The notes under the pieces are model-generated. The model was not told the DNA's origin and did no database searches. It saw only the letters and a list, made by a program, of their open reading frames with translations. The position numbers were made by a program, and so were the translations under genes. Below, one piece after another: positions 15,813-28,100 of a stretch of 64,000 nt of DNA. Origin of the DNA: Cerasicoccus frondis (GTDB lineage: Bacteria > Verrucomicrobiota > Verrucomicrobiia > Opitutales > Cerasicoccaceae); the NCBI GenBank assembly GCA_031296915.1, contig JAVDPC010000022.1, positions 48,822-112,821 of the forward strand. The letters are read 5' to 3'. Position 1 is the first letter of the stretch. The number at the start of each line of letters is the position of its first letter.

Positions 15813-15834
15813 TGACGTTTCGTCACTTTTGTCT
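15813..15834 (+). promoter_or_regulatory. Degenerate direct-repeat element before the giant gene unit
   Basis: TGACG at 15,813 and TGTCT 17 bases later, with an internal CGTCAC that makes TTGACG-TTT-CGTCAC partly palindromic. It is weaker than elements A-D. It lies 15 bases before the gene at 15,849. Confidence 0.3.
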
Positions 15835-15848
15835 TTTTGAATTACTAA

Positions 15849-16148
15849 ATGCAAGGGGCCAAAGTTACTGGATTAAGCAAACTGAAGAAGCCAAACCAAG
15901 GTTCGGTTGGTGATCAGATCGTTGCAAGCAGTGACAATTCAGCATTTCGCACGGCATTGAAACGACCGGGCGAGAGTCAAAGTATGGCAGGCGCAAGCCG
16001 CGATACCAACGTAGAAAAGGCCTCTGGCAGTGAAGACGTTGGAAAATTCGCGACCCGCCTAAAGAAGCGCCCACTTGGATTGTTTACGCCACCGGCGGGG
16101 ACACCAGGCGCGGATAAGCAGAAATCGGGTCGCAGTGATGCGATCTGA
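15849..16148 (+). CDS. Small disordered protein before the polyvalent gene (99 aa)
   Basis: The product is polar, basic and low in hydrophobics (QGAKVTGLSKLKKPNQGSVG), with no domain recognised. The N-terminus of the following giant protein has similar polar composition and a similar 'VLKKGKRPVV' type segment. The gap between them is two bases. It may be an accessory ejection protein or a partial duplicate. Confidence 0.5.
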   Translation: MQGAKVTGLSKLKKPNQGSVGDQIVASSDNSAFRTALKRPGESQSMAGASRDTNVEKASGSEDVGKFATRLKKRPLGLFTPPAGTPGADKQKSGRSDAI

Positions 16149-16150
16149 TA

Positions 16151-19100
16151 ATGAATGAATTCCGCACTGTTCTCAAAAAAGGTAAACGCCCGGTAGTAGC
16201 CCGTGATGACAAGCCAGTCATCCCTGGACACTTTGACAAAACTGCGCCCGAAGGAGGCACCCAAGGCAGTCCACGTGTTCGGGCCGTAGATACGGCAGAT
16301 CAAGAAACACAACGACCTGCAAAGCTTAATCCTGCGTTTGAACCGACAGGTGGGGTAACAAAAACTGAAGACTCAGAAGGACGTCCAGTTCTGATAGGGT
16401 CTAAGGCGAATGCAGATAATAACGTCCGAGTAGAACAAGATCAGAACGGTCGGCCCATTCTTCGTGGTAAAAACTCAACTGCCCAAACACTCAACGGTCC
16501 ATCGATAAGCGAGGTCCCAGGAGACAGTGTGCGTCATGCAGAGGCTGAAAAGCAAATCAAGCAGACACAGCCAAAGACCAGCGAAGATTTTCTTCCAGAG
16601 AAAACGGCACAGGACTCCCCTACTTCGGCTATTGCACCATCTCCGACGCCCTCAGAGATCAGTGAGCATGAACGTCGCATGCGAAACACCTTTTGGTCGG
16701 CACGGATGGACGACGCTGGGCGACAACGCGCGATGGGGCTTGCTCCAGGTGAACGTAGCGTGGTGAATCGCGGGGTGCGCGATGCGGCGCCGAATGCGCA
16801 GAAGCTCGCCAAGACCCAGTTTGAAATTTGGGCGAACACCGTAGGCGCGAAGACCTACACGACGGCCGATGGCGTAATGCGTCAATCAGTCGACGAAACG
16901 GGGCGGCCATTATTCACAGAAAAGGATATGGGCGTGATGCGCGACGGGGACGGCAAGCCGTTCCTCGCCCACCGCAACCAGTATGGCGAAACGGAATTTG
17001 AGCGGCCGAAGATTGTGGCGGCTGATGACCCGAATGACCCGCATTTCTACTATGACCTACCGGACGGCACGCGCGAACGGGCATTCCACGGCGATGATGC
17101 GCTGAACCACGAGAACCCCAAGGTACGCGTGGCGGCTGAAAAGGCCCGTGCTTCCCGCGAGAAACAGGTGGAGGGATCTGCGCTTGAGGTTGTGGATCGC
17201 CAAATAGCGGAAGTCGACCGTGAAGTCAGTGGTATGGAACTCGAATCTGCGGAAATAGCTAAGAAGCGAAATCGTGCAGAACGCGAACTACAGTTGTTTG
17301 GCAATTTGCCAGATAGCCCGAAGAAGGCTGCACGCGTCCCCCAAGTTCAAGCTGAGTTGGAGTCACTGAACGCCCGAGATCAGGAGATCATTCAGAGGAC
17401 AATGGAAGGTGGCGATCTTCATGCGCGGCAGCAGCAACTGAGGGCGGCGCGCAATGTCGTCAAAGCGGAAATTGAACTGGCAGCCTACGACGAAATCCAA
17501 GGGCGCATCGAAACCAACTCCAATCTGCCAAAGGCGTTAAAAGCCGAAATGCTGGCGAATATCGCAGAACAGCGACAGAAGCTAGGAATTGGAATGACTG
17601 AAGCCGTTGCAGAACAAGAACGGTTGAATGCGCTGGTGGAGCAAGGACGAAACACTGCAACATCCAGACTAAAAGCTGATTCCACCGATGCAGAATTTGA
17701 CCGTGAAGCAGACACCATAGCCAGCGCAGTTGCAATTTATGAGGATGAGAGCACACGCTTGGATGGCTTACTGAATGAACTCGAAGGCGGCGTTTTAACA
17801 CCAGAAGCCCATAACGCAAAGGTAGCAGAAGCACGCGAACTCCGGGATAGCCTACTTCGATTGCGAGGCTATATCGAATCCAAGGGCGCAAATTACAGCG
17901 ACGCAGCAAAAGCTGCAGGGGAAAAACACCTTTCAGATATGGTGGCCCAACTCGAAGCAGACATTGAAGCGGACCCTGGTTTTCTGGGGAGTTATGGCAC
18001 TGGAGCTATCGAGCAGGCTGGAAGCCGAATTGAATCAGGAAAAGAGCGCGTCGCACAGAGTTTTCAAAGCGAAGACAGTATCTGGAAATTTGGACTGACC
18101 AACCTTGGACATGGATCGGAGTCGATTGGCGCCGTGTTCGATATGTTCAAGGGAATGACAGCAGAAGATATTGAAAAACGTTCGAATGCGGCTCGAGCAC
18201 GGATGCTCATTGGAGATTTACGGGGCGAACAAGCTAAAACTGCGATGCGCAAAACGATTGAGTATGCGCAAAAACTTGAGGAGGGAGGGAACCTCGTAGA
18301 CCCCGTAAAGCTGGATTGGTCCAAGCCCCAGGACGCCCGAGAATTGCCTGTGCTCCAAGCCTTGGTCAATCAACTAAGGGATGCTGATACTAACAACGCA
18401 GATCGCGGGAACGTTGCGAGCAATGAGTTCCAAAAAACGCTATTTTCGACACTGAACCTCGTAAATCTAGTTCCAGGCGTTGACTACAGTTATGAGCAAT
18501 CGCAGATCGATCGGACTAACCCGGAAGAACTGGCAAAGTTCAATGCACTCCAACAGGAATATGCGCGGATAATCGAAGAGAAGTATCCGAATACCGCGCT
18601 TGCTGGCATGGTCGCTGGTTCACTGGGTCAATTCATGATGACCCGAAGAATGGGCAATGTCGCAGTCGGCAATCTGGCAAAGGTCAGTAAGATTGGAGAA
18701 GTGCTCAACCAAGGAAAACGACTTGAGCGCATTTCAGCAGGCTTGGGTTATGCGCAAATGGGCGTAGCACAAAGTTATTCAGAGAATCCGAATCAAATGA
18801 GTTTTCTGGATCGCTTCGCGGATGTGGGCTTGAAGGCAGCTACGTTGGCAGCGGCAGAAGGGTTGGGCAACAAAGCCGAGGCAAAATTTGGAAAACTGGC
18901 AGGCGCCCAAGCAACAACCAGCAACCTTCTACTACGTCAGGGAACCAATACTCTGGGCGCCTTCATCGGAGAAAATATTTCTGAATTCTCAGAAGCCTGG
19001 ATCAAGGGCGAGAACCCGATGGACCAGCTTGATCAGATTCTGAAGGGAAATGCTGGCGCCGTGCTTGGTATGGGACTGCTACACACACGTGGTGCAATTC

Positions 19101-22100
19101 GGACTCAAAAGGAATACCAAAACCTGAGCCGTCAACACGGTCAGGCAACGGCAGAAATGGCGAATCGGATCGCGGACATCAACACGCTAGCTTCGACTGC
19201 CCAAGGAAGTGATGCTCGCGCGATCCAAGCGCAGCGAGCTCTCTCAATGATACAACCAGGCGAAATTGAAGCTTTCAACCAGTTTGCCGCAACTGTGCTG
19301 GAAGGCTCCCCAGAACTGAAGGGACATAGCCTGGAAGAACGGGCGGTGAATTTGCAGGACCGCCACGAACGGGTGCTTTATGTCGGTCAGGTGGCCGAAT
19401 CCCTCCAACATCGGATGGCCCTGGGGCAGAATGTGTCTGAGGAGATAGCGGAAATTGAAAGCTATCAGCCAGCGGATGTGACCGGCGTTCAGGACTCCAC
19501 GCACGTGGACGCCTATCGTGATGGCGCCCGGGCGTTGATTCGTGCGGCCAATGGCGTGACCGGGGACCAGATGACCGAAGGCGAACAAGTTGGCCTGGGC
19601 ATCGTGGGCCAAGAACTCGGAACCTCGGCTATTCGGATGGTGGGCGGCAAGGCCGTGATCACCGATAAAGCGCGCGACTGGCTGCTAGAGCGCGTGCCTA
19701 GCGCGCAAGCCTTGCTTCCCCGTAGTGAGCAAGCGCAGTTGGAACGGATTCAGGAAGCGAGTTCGGTGACCACAGAGAGTGCGGAACAACCGAAAGCAAA
19801 GACCAAAGCCAAAGCAGGGCTGACAGTAAGCTTTACCGGGGATGATGGACAGGCAGACGAAACTCAAATCCCAAGCGGCGCCACACTGGCCAATGGCGAT
19901 CCGGTGACGGCGCGTAATGCAGCGCAATGGTTGGCGGAGGAAGGCATTGAAGCCCGCGATGTTGAAATACAGACGTCCGTGCCCAAGACGCCTAAACACG
20001 CCCCGGTGAAAATCGAAGGTAACCGAGTAAAGGCCTCCGACCTACTTCGGGAAATTGTCAACAATGCCCGCGTGGATGGCATTGAAATAGACGGCGGACG
20101 GGCCGTTGCCGTTGCACGAAACGTTGCACGCGATGTCAATGCAGCAATAGACAAGTATGCTCCTCTGTTTTCGGGCATTAGCATTCAACAAGGTGCTAAA
20201 GGGACTGGAGGCGTACAAACTGATTTGGGGCAGCGTTTGCTAGTGAATGTGACAGACCTCGTGTCTCCAGATAACGCTCAAAATCTAATCGATCCTGAGC
20301 GTCTTGAACTGCTAATTCAGGAAGAGGCAATCCATGCAGTCGCAACCTTGATAGTGCCTAAGCTAGAAGCTGCGCAAATATGGATTAAATTGCCAGACGC
20401 CACACAAGAGGTCGTCAGGAAGGTATACGAAGAAGGAGGGAGTCCTGCACAGGACTGGCAGCTTGGGCATGAGTTTCTACGGATGGTGGTGCAAGGTCGG
20501 ATCAATCTAGCGCAGGGCAAAGATAAGGTGACCAGTGAAGAACGTTTGTCGCCAAGCCTATTGCAGCGGATCGGCAAAGCCCTGGCACGTTTGCGCGATT
20601 ACTTCCGCGATCTACGTGGCAGCCTGAGCGCAGACGGCGCGGCGCCGGAAGTGGTGGACCTCGTGGAATCCACCGTGACGCAGATTGAAGAAAAGTTGCT
20701 GGAAATCGAAAAACCCGGTGACGTTTCCAATCTCGAACGTAAGGTAGTTGATGGACAATCCGATGGGATACAGCGAGGACGATCAACTGTTGCCGAGTCA
20801 ACCAGCACAAAAGCCGAAGACAATGCACCATCTAGTGGCCGAGATCCCGCCAGGAATGGCAATGGACTCTCAGACCCTCAAACTGTTCGGAGCCCTGATC
20901 GTGGAACTGAGCGATCAGATTCCAGCAAGGAACTAGAGCAGCGTCCCGCTGGACCGAAGAAGGCCAAGCCGAAGCGGAATGTGAATCGCAAGAATGTGCG
21001 GCCTGCTTTCCCGTTTACCACAGATGCCGATTCCTTTGACGTGATTGACCTATTGCAATCCGAAGGCGGACTGTTGGGCAAGACCCATGCCATCAAAGCG
21101 CAGAAGCAAGCAGGCAAATCCGCCAAGCTTCCGCCAGAGTATGACGGCTACGATGAAGCCTTTGGTAGCCGTAATCTGCACAAAGACCTGCTGCCACTCT
21201 ATCGCTACGATAGCCTAGTGACGTCTACCGGGCAGGCGCCAGACCAACTGACAGCATTGGCTGTGGAGCGCAACCTGCTGAATGAAGGCGCGGGTACGAG
21301 TGAATTCTTTGAGCTGGTGGCCAGCACGGCCAAGCGTCGCGCCACCGGACAGACCGAAGACGCTAAGGACCGCGATCAGGATTTTATTGAATCCGTGACC
21401 GAGGATCGCCCCGGTGGTGAAACCGTGAGCCCGGAGCAGTTGGCGATTGGCGACCGTTTCGAAGTCGAGGGTGAGGAGTTCGAGGTAACGGACATCGACC
21501 CGGATACGGGTGAAGTGGAAGTGAAAGACGGCCCACGCTTTGGCGTGCAGGACTTGCCTCCAGAAATGCCGCTGGTGATCGATGCCGGAAGCCTGGAAAC
21601 TGACACCGATGACGCCCCCGTCGAATTCCTGACGGATGAGGACTTTGAACTGGCTGGCCAGACCGAGGAGGAATTGGTTAGCGACCGTGAGCGCGAAGCT
21701 GAAAGCACCCGGAAAGAACAACAGCGCCAAGAGCTCGAAGAACGGCAAGCCAAACGCTTGGTGGGTGATGCGGGCGACGCCGCACAAGGCTCCCTATTTG
21801 ATGAGCCGGGAGAAACCGGCGAACTCTTTGCGCCGCCAACACCGAAACAAGTCAGTGAAAATCTGAAAGGAATATCCCGAGAAGCAAACCAGGCTTTGGA
21901 TAACGCTTTTGAGGGTCTATTCTCCCGCGCTAGCGACCAGCAAATGCGTGATTTCCTACTTGGTAAACCAATAATTGAACTGACTGGCGAGGAGTTCCAA
22001 CGTGATGGCAGCGGGATTTCGATCTTCAACAAGGTGGCAGCCTTTTTTGAAGGCATGGATGGCAAGTCCACGCATCCACAATTGGGCGACGTGATCCTAA

Positions 22101-25100
22101 ACCGCAACTCGGTGAAAAGCTCGTGGGCGCATGGCGCCGGAAGCTTGAAGGCTGCGGCGTTTGCCGCCGTGCCCGACGTTATCCAAAACGGCCGCATCAT
22201 TCACCAAAGCAAAAACTGGCGAGGTCGTGGTGAAGCCCGTGTGGTGCTGGCAGCTCCGGTGAAGATCGGAAGCGAAGACGTAATATTGGTTGTCGTGACT
22301 CGGCGCCAACAAGGACAGACCCGATTTTACCTACACGAGGCCTATACAAAAGAACGAATCCGAGGTGCGTTTAAGACTGGTTCCAGTGCCTCGGGTGAGG
22401 TTGAGATTTCCAGCGCTTCCTCGGATTCTGTATCTAATATACTCTCCCGCATTCTTTTCGTCAACCAAGATAAGGACGATGTGCTGGGAGCACGTACGGC
22501 AGACATGACGCAGAAGGGACTGCCCCCGGAGAAAATCGGGGCCTTCGTGCAAGCTGCGCAGGCTTTGATTGGCTCAGGCGTCAACACGCCAGAAGCCATG
22601 GCGCAAGTGCTGGAAACCAAGTTCCAAGGAAAAGCCGCCGCCTACTCTCAAGCATTGTGGGATGCATTTGGCATGGTGAACCCCGAACTACGGGGAACTC
22701 ATGACTGGAATAAAGCTCAAACAAAAAGCAGTGACAAAAACGAGCTTCAGCGTATAGTAGTCGAAAAGAAACCAACACTCAAATCGCGCAAATCGGATTC
22801 CAAAAATGAAAAAGGAACTCAGCCCCGAAGCTCTGAAGCAAAAGCAGTTGATCTCCAAGACGATGGGCGAACAGCCTACCGTATCGCTCAAGGAAGCCCA
22901 AGCCCAGACGCTCAAATTCAAGCACTCCGTGACGCCGGATACGAAGCCCAAGAGCCCGACAAAGAAAGCTATTTAGACGAGGGCTCGGAAGTCAGCGTTT
23001 ATCTTGACGGCAACCGAGTCTATAAGGTAACGCATGCAGGTGATTGGGGCATCTATCCCAAGGCAGAACGCGCCGCAGATGGGTCAGTATTCTTTGATAT
23101 TGGCGGGGAGTCAACCCCGGCACGCTTCCTAGAGCGCATTGCACTGCAGAATCACTATTTCGACGACAACAAAACGGTTTTTGAAGGTGTTCTCGCAGAT
23201 GGCCGGATGGTTGCATCCCAACCATACATTGTCGGGCGTCCAGCCACGTTTTACGAAATTGGGCAGACATTGCAGCGAGCGGGATTCACTCCCCTGCCTG
23301 GCCATCCAATTGATTGGGCACACCCAACGGACCATGTGATTTTGATGGACGCCCATGAGGGCAACTTTATCAGCACACCCCAAGGCGTGGTCGTGCCGAT
23401 TGACGTGGCCATTCACCAACTGCGGGGACGGCAAGTCAGCGCGCTGAAAACCCTGCTGGATGAAAACGAAACACTAGGGGCTCGAACGGATGGAAGTCAT
23501 CAAATAGATTTCTTCAAGGCTTTAGACGGTCGCACAAAGGCAAAATTGCCCAAGACGCCAAGCGGCAAACTGAACCGTTTGCAACTGGTGCAAGACAACC
23601 TGGGCTTGGCCACTGACATTGCGGTACGCTACTTCACCGTGAACAACAGCGCGCAGCATGACGACATCGTGCAGGAAGCACGGCGCGCCCTGATGAAGGC
23701 AGGACAGAAATTTGACGATACGGCAGGCACTCCATTTGCAGGCTACGCCGGGCGGGTAATTCGCAACCGCCTAAATGATCTCTACCGCAAGCAGAGCACG
23801 CAAAACAAGCGGGAAGGCTCCAGCTTGGACACACCGATTAACGAGGCTGGCGACACACTGGGCTCATTGATCGAAGGCGACGGACCCACCCCCTACGACC
23901 GAGAACAACGCGCCGAGCGCAAGCGCCTGCTGGGCAGTGCGCTGGCCAGCCTGAACGATGACGAACGCAAGTTGGCCTTTGCCTTTATGGCTGGCAGTTC
24001 GCTGGCCGAGATTGGGCGTCGTGAAGGTTTGAGCCGTGAGGGTATGCGCAAACGGATGAATAAAATCCTGGGAAAACTGAAAAACCAGATGACAGAGCAA
24101 GGGGTAGCACGTAATGATGTACTGAGCGCACGCGGCGACCTGCGACGTGCGTTGAAGAGTCCAGCATTGCAAAAAACGCCATCCGAATACACATTTGAAC
24201 CAACAGAGGCACCCAATGAGCAAATCCAAGCAGCCATCAACCCCCAGAAAATCCGACCAGTCGATTCGGCGCATTTACGTGCCCGACACCTCCCAGATGA
24301 AGAAACAACTGGCGCATCTATCCAATTCTACCAACGTGAAGGCAGTGACACCGAAGAAGGCTTCGTAATCCCTTCAATGCCCACGGTCATTTTCGTCAAT
24401 GCGAAGAGTGACCGCGCTCCCCTCGCCTGGACTTTGGCGCATGAATTTGCGCACATTGCCGAGAAGGATCCAAATTCAGGTTATGCCGAACTTGAGCAAA
24501 CGCTGCTGAATCTGATCATTCCCGAAGAGCGTGCTATTATTGTCGGGATGTTTGCCAAGCACTATGGGGAAACATCCCATGAGAAGGAAATCACCCCTTA
24601 TCTAATTGGGGATGTGATCAGCGGCTTCGATGTCATGGGTGTGGACCTACTGAAAAAAGCTGAGCAGATCAAAAGCGCGATCAATGACTACATTGAGTCG
24701 GCAGGGCCATTTAACCCACAGACATTAGCTGAAGGCAGCGATGATGATCTATCCACCTTGCTTTCCCGCCGAGACGATGCGGCGGCGATCAATGACTTCC
24801 TGCAGGCGTTGAATCTCCAAATCCCGAGTCAGTCCGACATCGATGAAATGTACCGGCAAGCCGGTCTGGAGGCTCCAGGCGCGCAGAGTATCGGGCGCCC
24901 TGATCTCGCGAATCCCGCCGAAGAAGAAACCGCGCGGCGTTTGGTCGACGCAGTGGACGAAGCGCGCAAAATGGAAGCTGAGCGCCAGACGCACGCGGAT
25001 TGGGCGGAGCAGGCGCGCGAACGCATTGCGCAGGACCGCGACGGCGTGAAGCGCAACCTGCTGGAAATGGCTGCTACTGGTCAAGGCATCAGCGACCCGA

Positions 25101-28100
25101 TAGACGTGAAGGCGGCGCAAATCCTCGTCAATGACCTGATCAAGCAGGCCACGGCTTCGGGAGACGCCCTGCAAATGCGGGAGGCGCAACAACTGACCTG
25201 GGCTTACCGCGAATCCGGCAGCGAACAAGCACGTGCATTTGCCGCCCGCCGAGATCCATTTAAAAAGCCTGCTGATCGCTACCGGGAGTTCCTAGCCAGT
25301 GTGATCTTCCACCCCAACGCCACGACTAAGGAACGTGTCAGTAAGGCCCTGAGTCCTTTGGAAAAATCCCGACTGATTGATGACCTGAAGGGGCAAATCA
25401 AAAGGGCTAAGGCACGAGGTGAAAACAAAACGCTAAAACGCCTGAATAAGGAACTGGCAGAAACTGAGGCCACGAAAGACAAAATGCAGCTCATGGCCGA
25501 CGAGAACAGCGGACGCCTGAAGCGCATTGAGCAGGCTCTAGCCAACATGGGCGTAACCCTGAATCATGTTTTTAACGGTGAAGCCTATCTGCGCCTGCGA
25601 GGCTCCAAGATGATTGGCAACGTAGTAAAGACACTGAACTACGATCAGGTGAAGCGCCAAGTGGTGAAGCTGAACCAGAAGCGTCTAAAATCCGAGGAGA
25701 TTGCCACGCGCCTGAATATCCCGCTGGATGAGGTGAAGCGCATCAAGCAGGACATGGAGCGTGCGATGCGGGAGAAGCTGGCCAAACTCGGTGACGCGGC
25801 GCTAGACTTGGAATCCTTTGACGATGAGGCCCTGATGGCGCGTGGTGACGAAGGCCTGAGTAAGGCGCAGCGCAAAGCCAAGATCGACGCAATCATCGCC
25901 GCCATGGGGCTGGATGACGCTGATACCGACACGCTGGCGCAGACGCGCCGGAAGCAACTGAAGCGCAGCCGTGTGAAGACTGGCAGGGGACGCAACAAAC
26001 GCACGGCTACCAGCCTGCAACGCTCCTTTGAAGATTATGATTGGGAGATCGACAAACCGCGCGCCAAGGACCGCCATCATGCGAAGCCCGCGCAGCGGGA
26101 TTTAACGGACCCAGATGGCCCGCCGATGTTCGACGTCAGTGACCCGGTGCAGGTGGCGCAGGTCGCACGGACACTACAATCTATAGATGGAGGGGGCTTT
26201 GATATGGCCTTTGAATTCTGGGTAAACTCCGTGCTCAGTGGGCCACTGACGCAAGGTCGCAATATTCTAGGTAATGCGTTGAACGCAGCATGGGATTTGG
26301 GATTCGAACGCTTGGGTGAAGCCATGCTGAATGCGACTTTGGCTAAATTCGGAATGGGTTCAGAAAATGCCCCTCAACTTGGTGAGTTCAGACATATGGC
26401 TCGTGGAATGTTACCAGGCATGGCAAGGGGAATTCGTAATGCACTGAACTCTTGGGCCGCAGAGACACCATTGTTTGCAAATGACGTCTTAAATCAACAA
26501 TTGGAAATATTGCCTGAATATTTCGACAAACAGGGAAGTATCCGGGCATCTATCCCTGGAAAAACTGGGAAGACTATCCGCATTCCTGGGCGTTTGCTTT
26601 TGTTCGCGGATGAGTTTTCGAAAAGTCTAATAGCGCAAGTGGAAGCTGGCGCCGTGGCCTACCGGATTGCCAAGGGTGAAGGCTTGGAAGGTGAAGCGCT
26701 CGAGCGACGTATAACCGGGCTGATCAACATGCCGGGCTCTGTGGCGTGGCACCAAGCCGCCGAGAAGGCAATAGAACTGACATATCAGGATACGCACGAA
26801 GAACGTAAGCAGGGATCATTTTTTAGCGTTTTTGAGGTATTTGGAAGAAGCTTCAACCTGATTAGTGCAAAAAAGAAAGGAGCTAATTGGGGCGATGTAT
26901 TAACAGGTATTAATTGGGGAAGAAGTAAAGTCCCCGGGGCGCGCTACATTGTACCATTTGTGACTTCGCCATTCAATATCCTCCTACAAGGAATAGGGAA
27001 GTCACCTATAGGAACCATGGGAGTGATCGCAAAGCTAAGCATGGCTTCTATGGTCAAGTGGAAAGACGGGGTTCCAATTGGACAGACATACCCCAAACCC
27101 AAGCTTGTACGTGATTTTACTCAACAAGTGATGGCATGGGCTGGGACTGCGTTGCTATGGGGAATTTCAGAGGGAGACGATGATGATGAGGATAAGTTCA
27201 TTTTAGTCACTGGTGGTCATTCAAGGACAAGTCAGGGAGCGAACGAATTAAAACAACGAACAGGAATGACTTCCTACACCATTCGCATTGGGAACAATAG
27301 CTTCAAATATGGCGGAATCGAGCCGTTTGCTACTACCATAGGCACTACGGTCGATCTCATTCGGTCGGTTAAGGCAGGTGTCCGCTCTGAAGACTCAGCT
27401 GGGATCATCGCATCAAGATTACCTATCGCGATGCTACAAAGTATCGCAAGCCAGTCCACCGAGAAAACCTTTTTGAAAGGCATTGGCGACATCGTTGAAT
27501 CAATGCAAGACGTAAACATAAATGAAAAAGGCGAAATCGACACAGGATATAAATTAGAAAATTTCGCTATTAATTTTCTGGCTTCTTGGGTGCCGAATAT
27601 AATCAAACAACCATTACGTGAAATCGATTCAAAATACAGGGAGACAGATGCTGATAGTCTTGGAGAATCTGTTCTACTGAGAATGTTTCCGATGCTGGCA
27701 CCACCATCGGTGAACGTATATGGCGAAGAAGAAATCAAGCAAGGCAGTAGCATTCTCAGGCCGATTTTCCCAGTAACAATTGGTGAGGCTCCAAAGATAA
27801 GAAAAGTAGATGCTATGCTTCTTCGATATAATCGTAATCTACCTGATGGAGCAAAGGCTTGGGCGCCAGCACCAACCCAGCGCTACGTAACAATCAATGG
27901 CGAGCGGATTGACCTGAATCCCAAGCAACTGCAAGCATACCGGGAACGCTCGGGGCAACTGTTTACAAACCTGCTCAAGGGCATGAGCTTTAACTATGAA
28001 AACCCGACCGAGGGTGACATTGAGAAAGTCCAACGAGCACTACGGCTAGCTCGGGAAACCACCAAACGGCAAATGCGATCTTCTTTGCTTGCCGAAAAGT

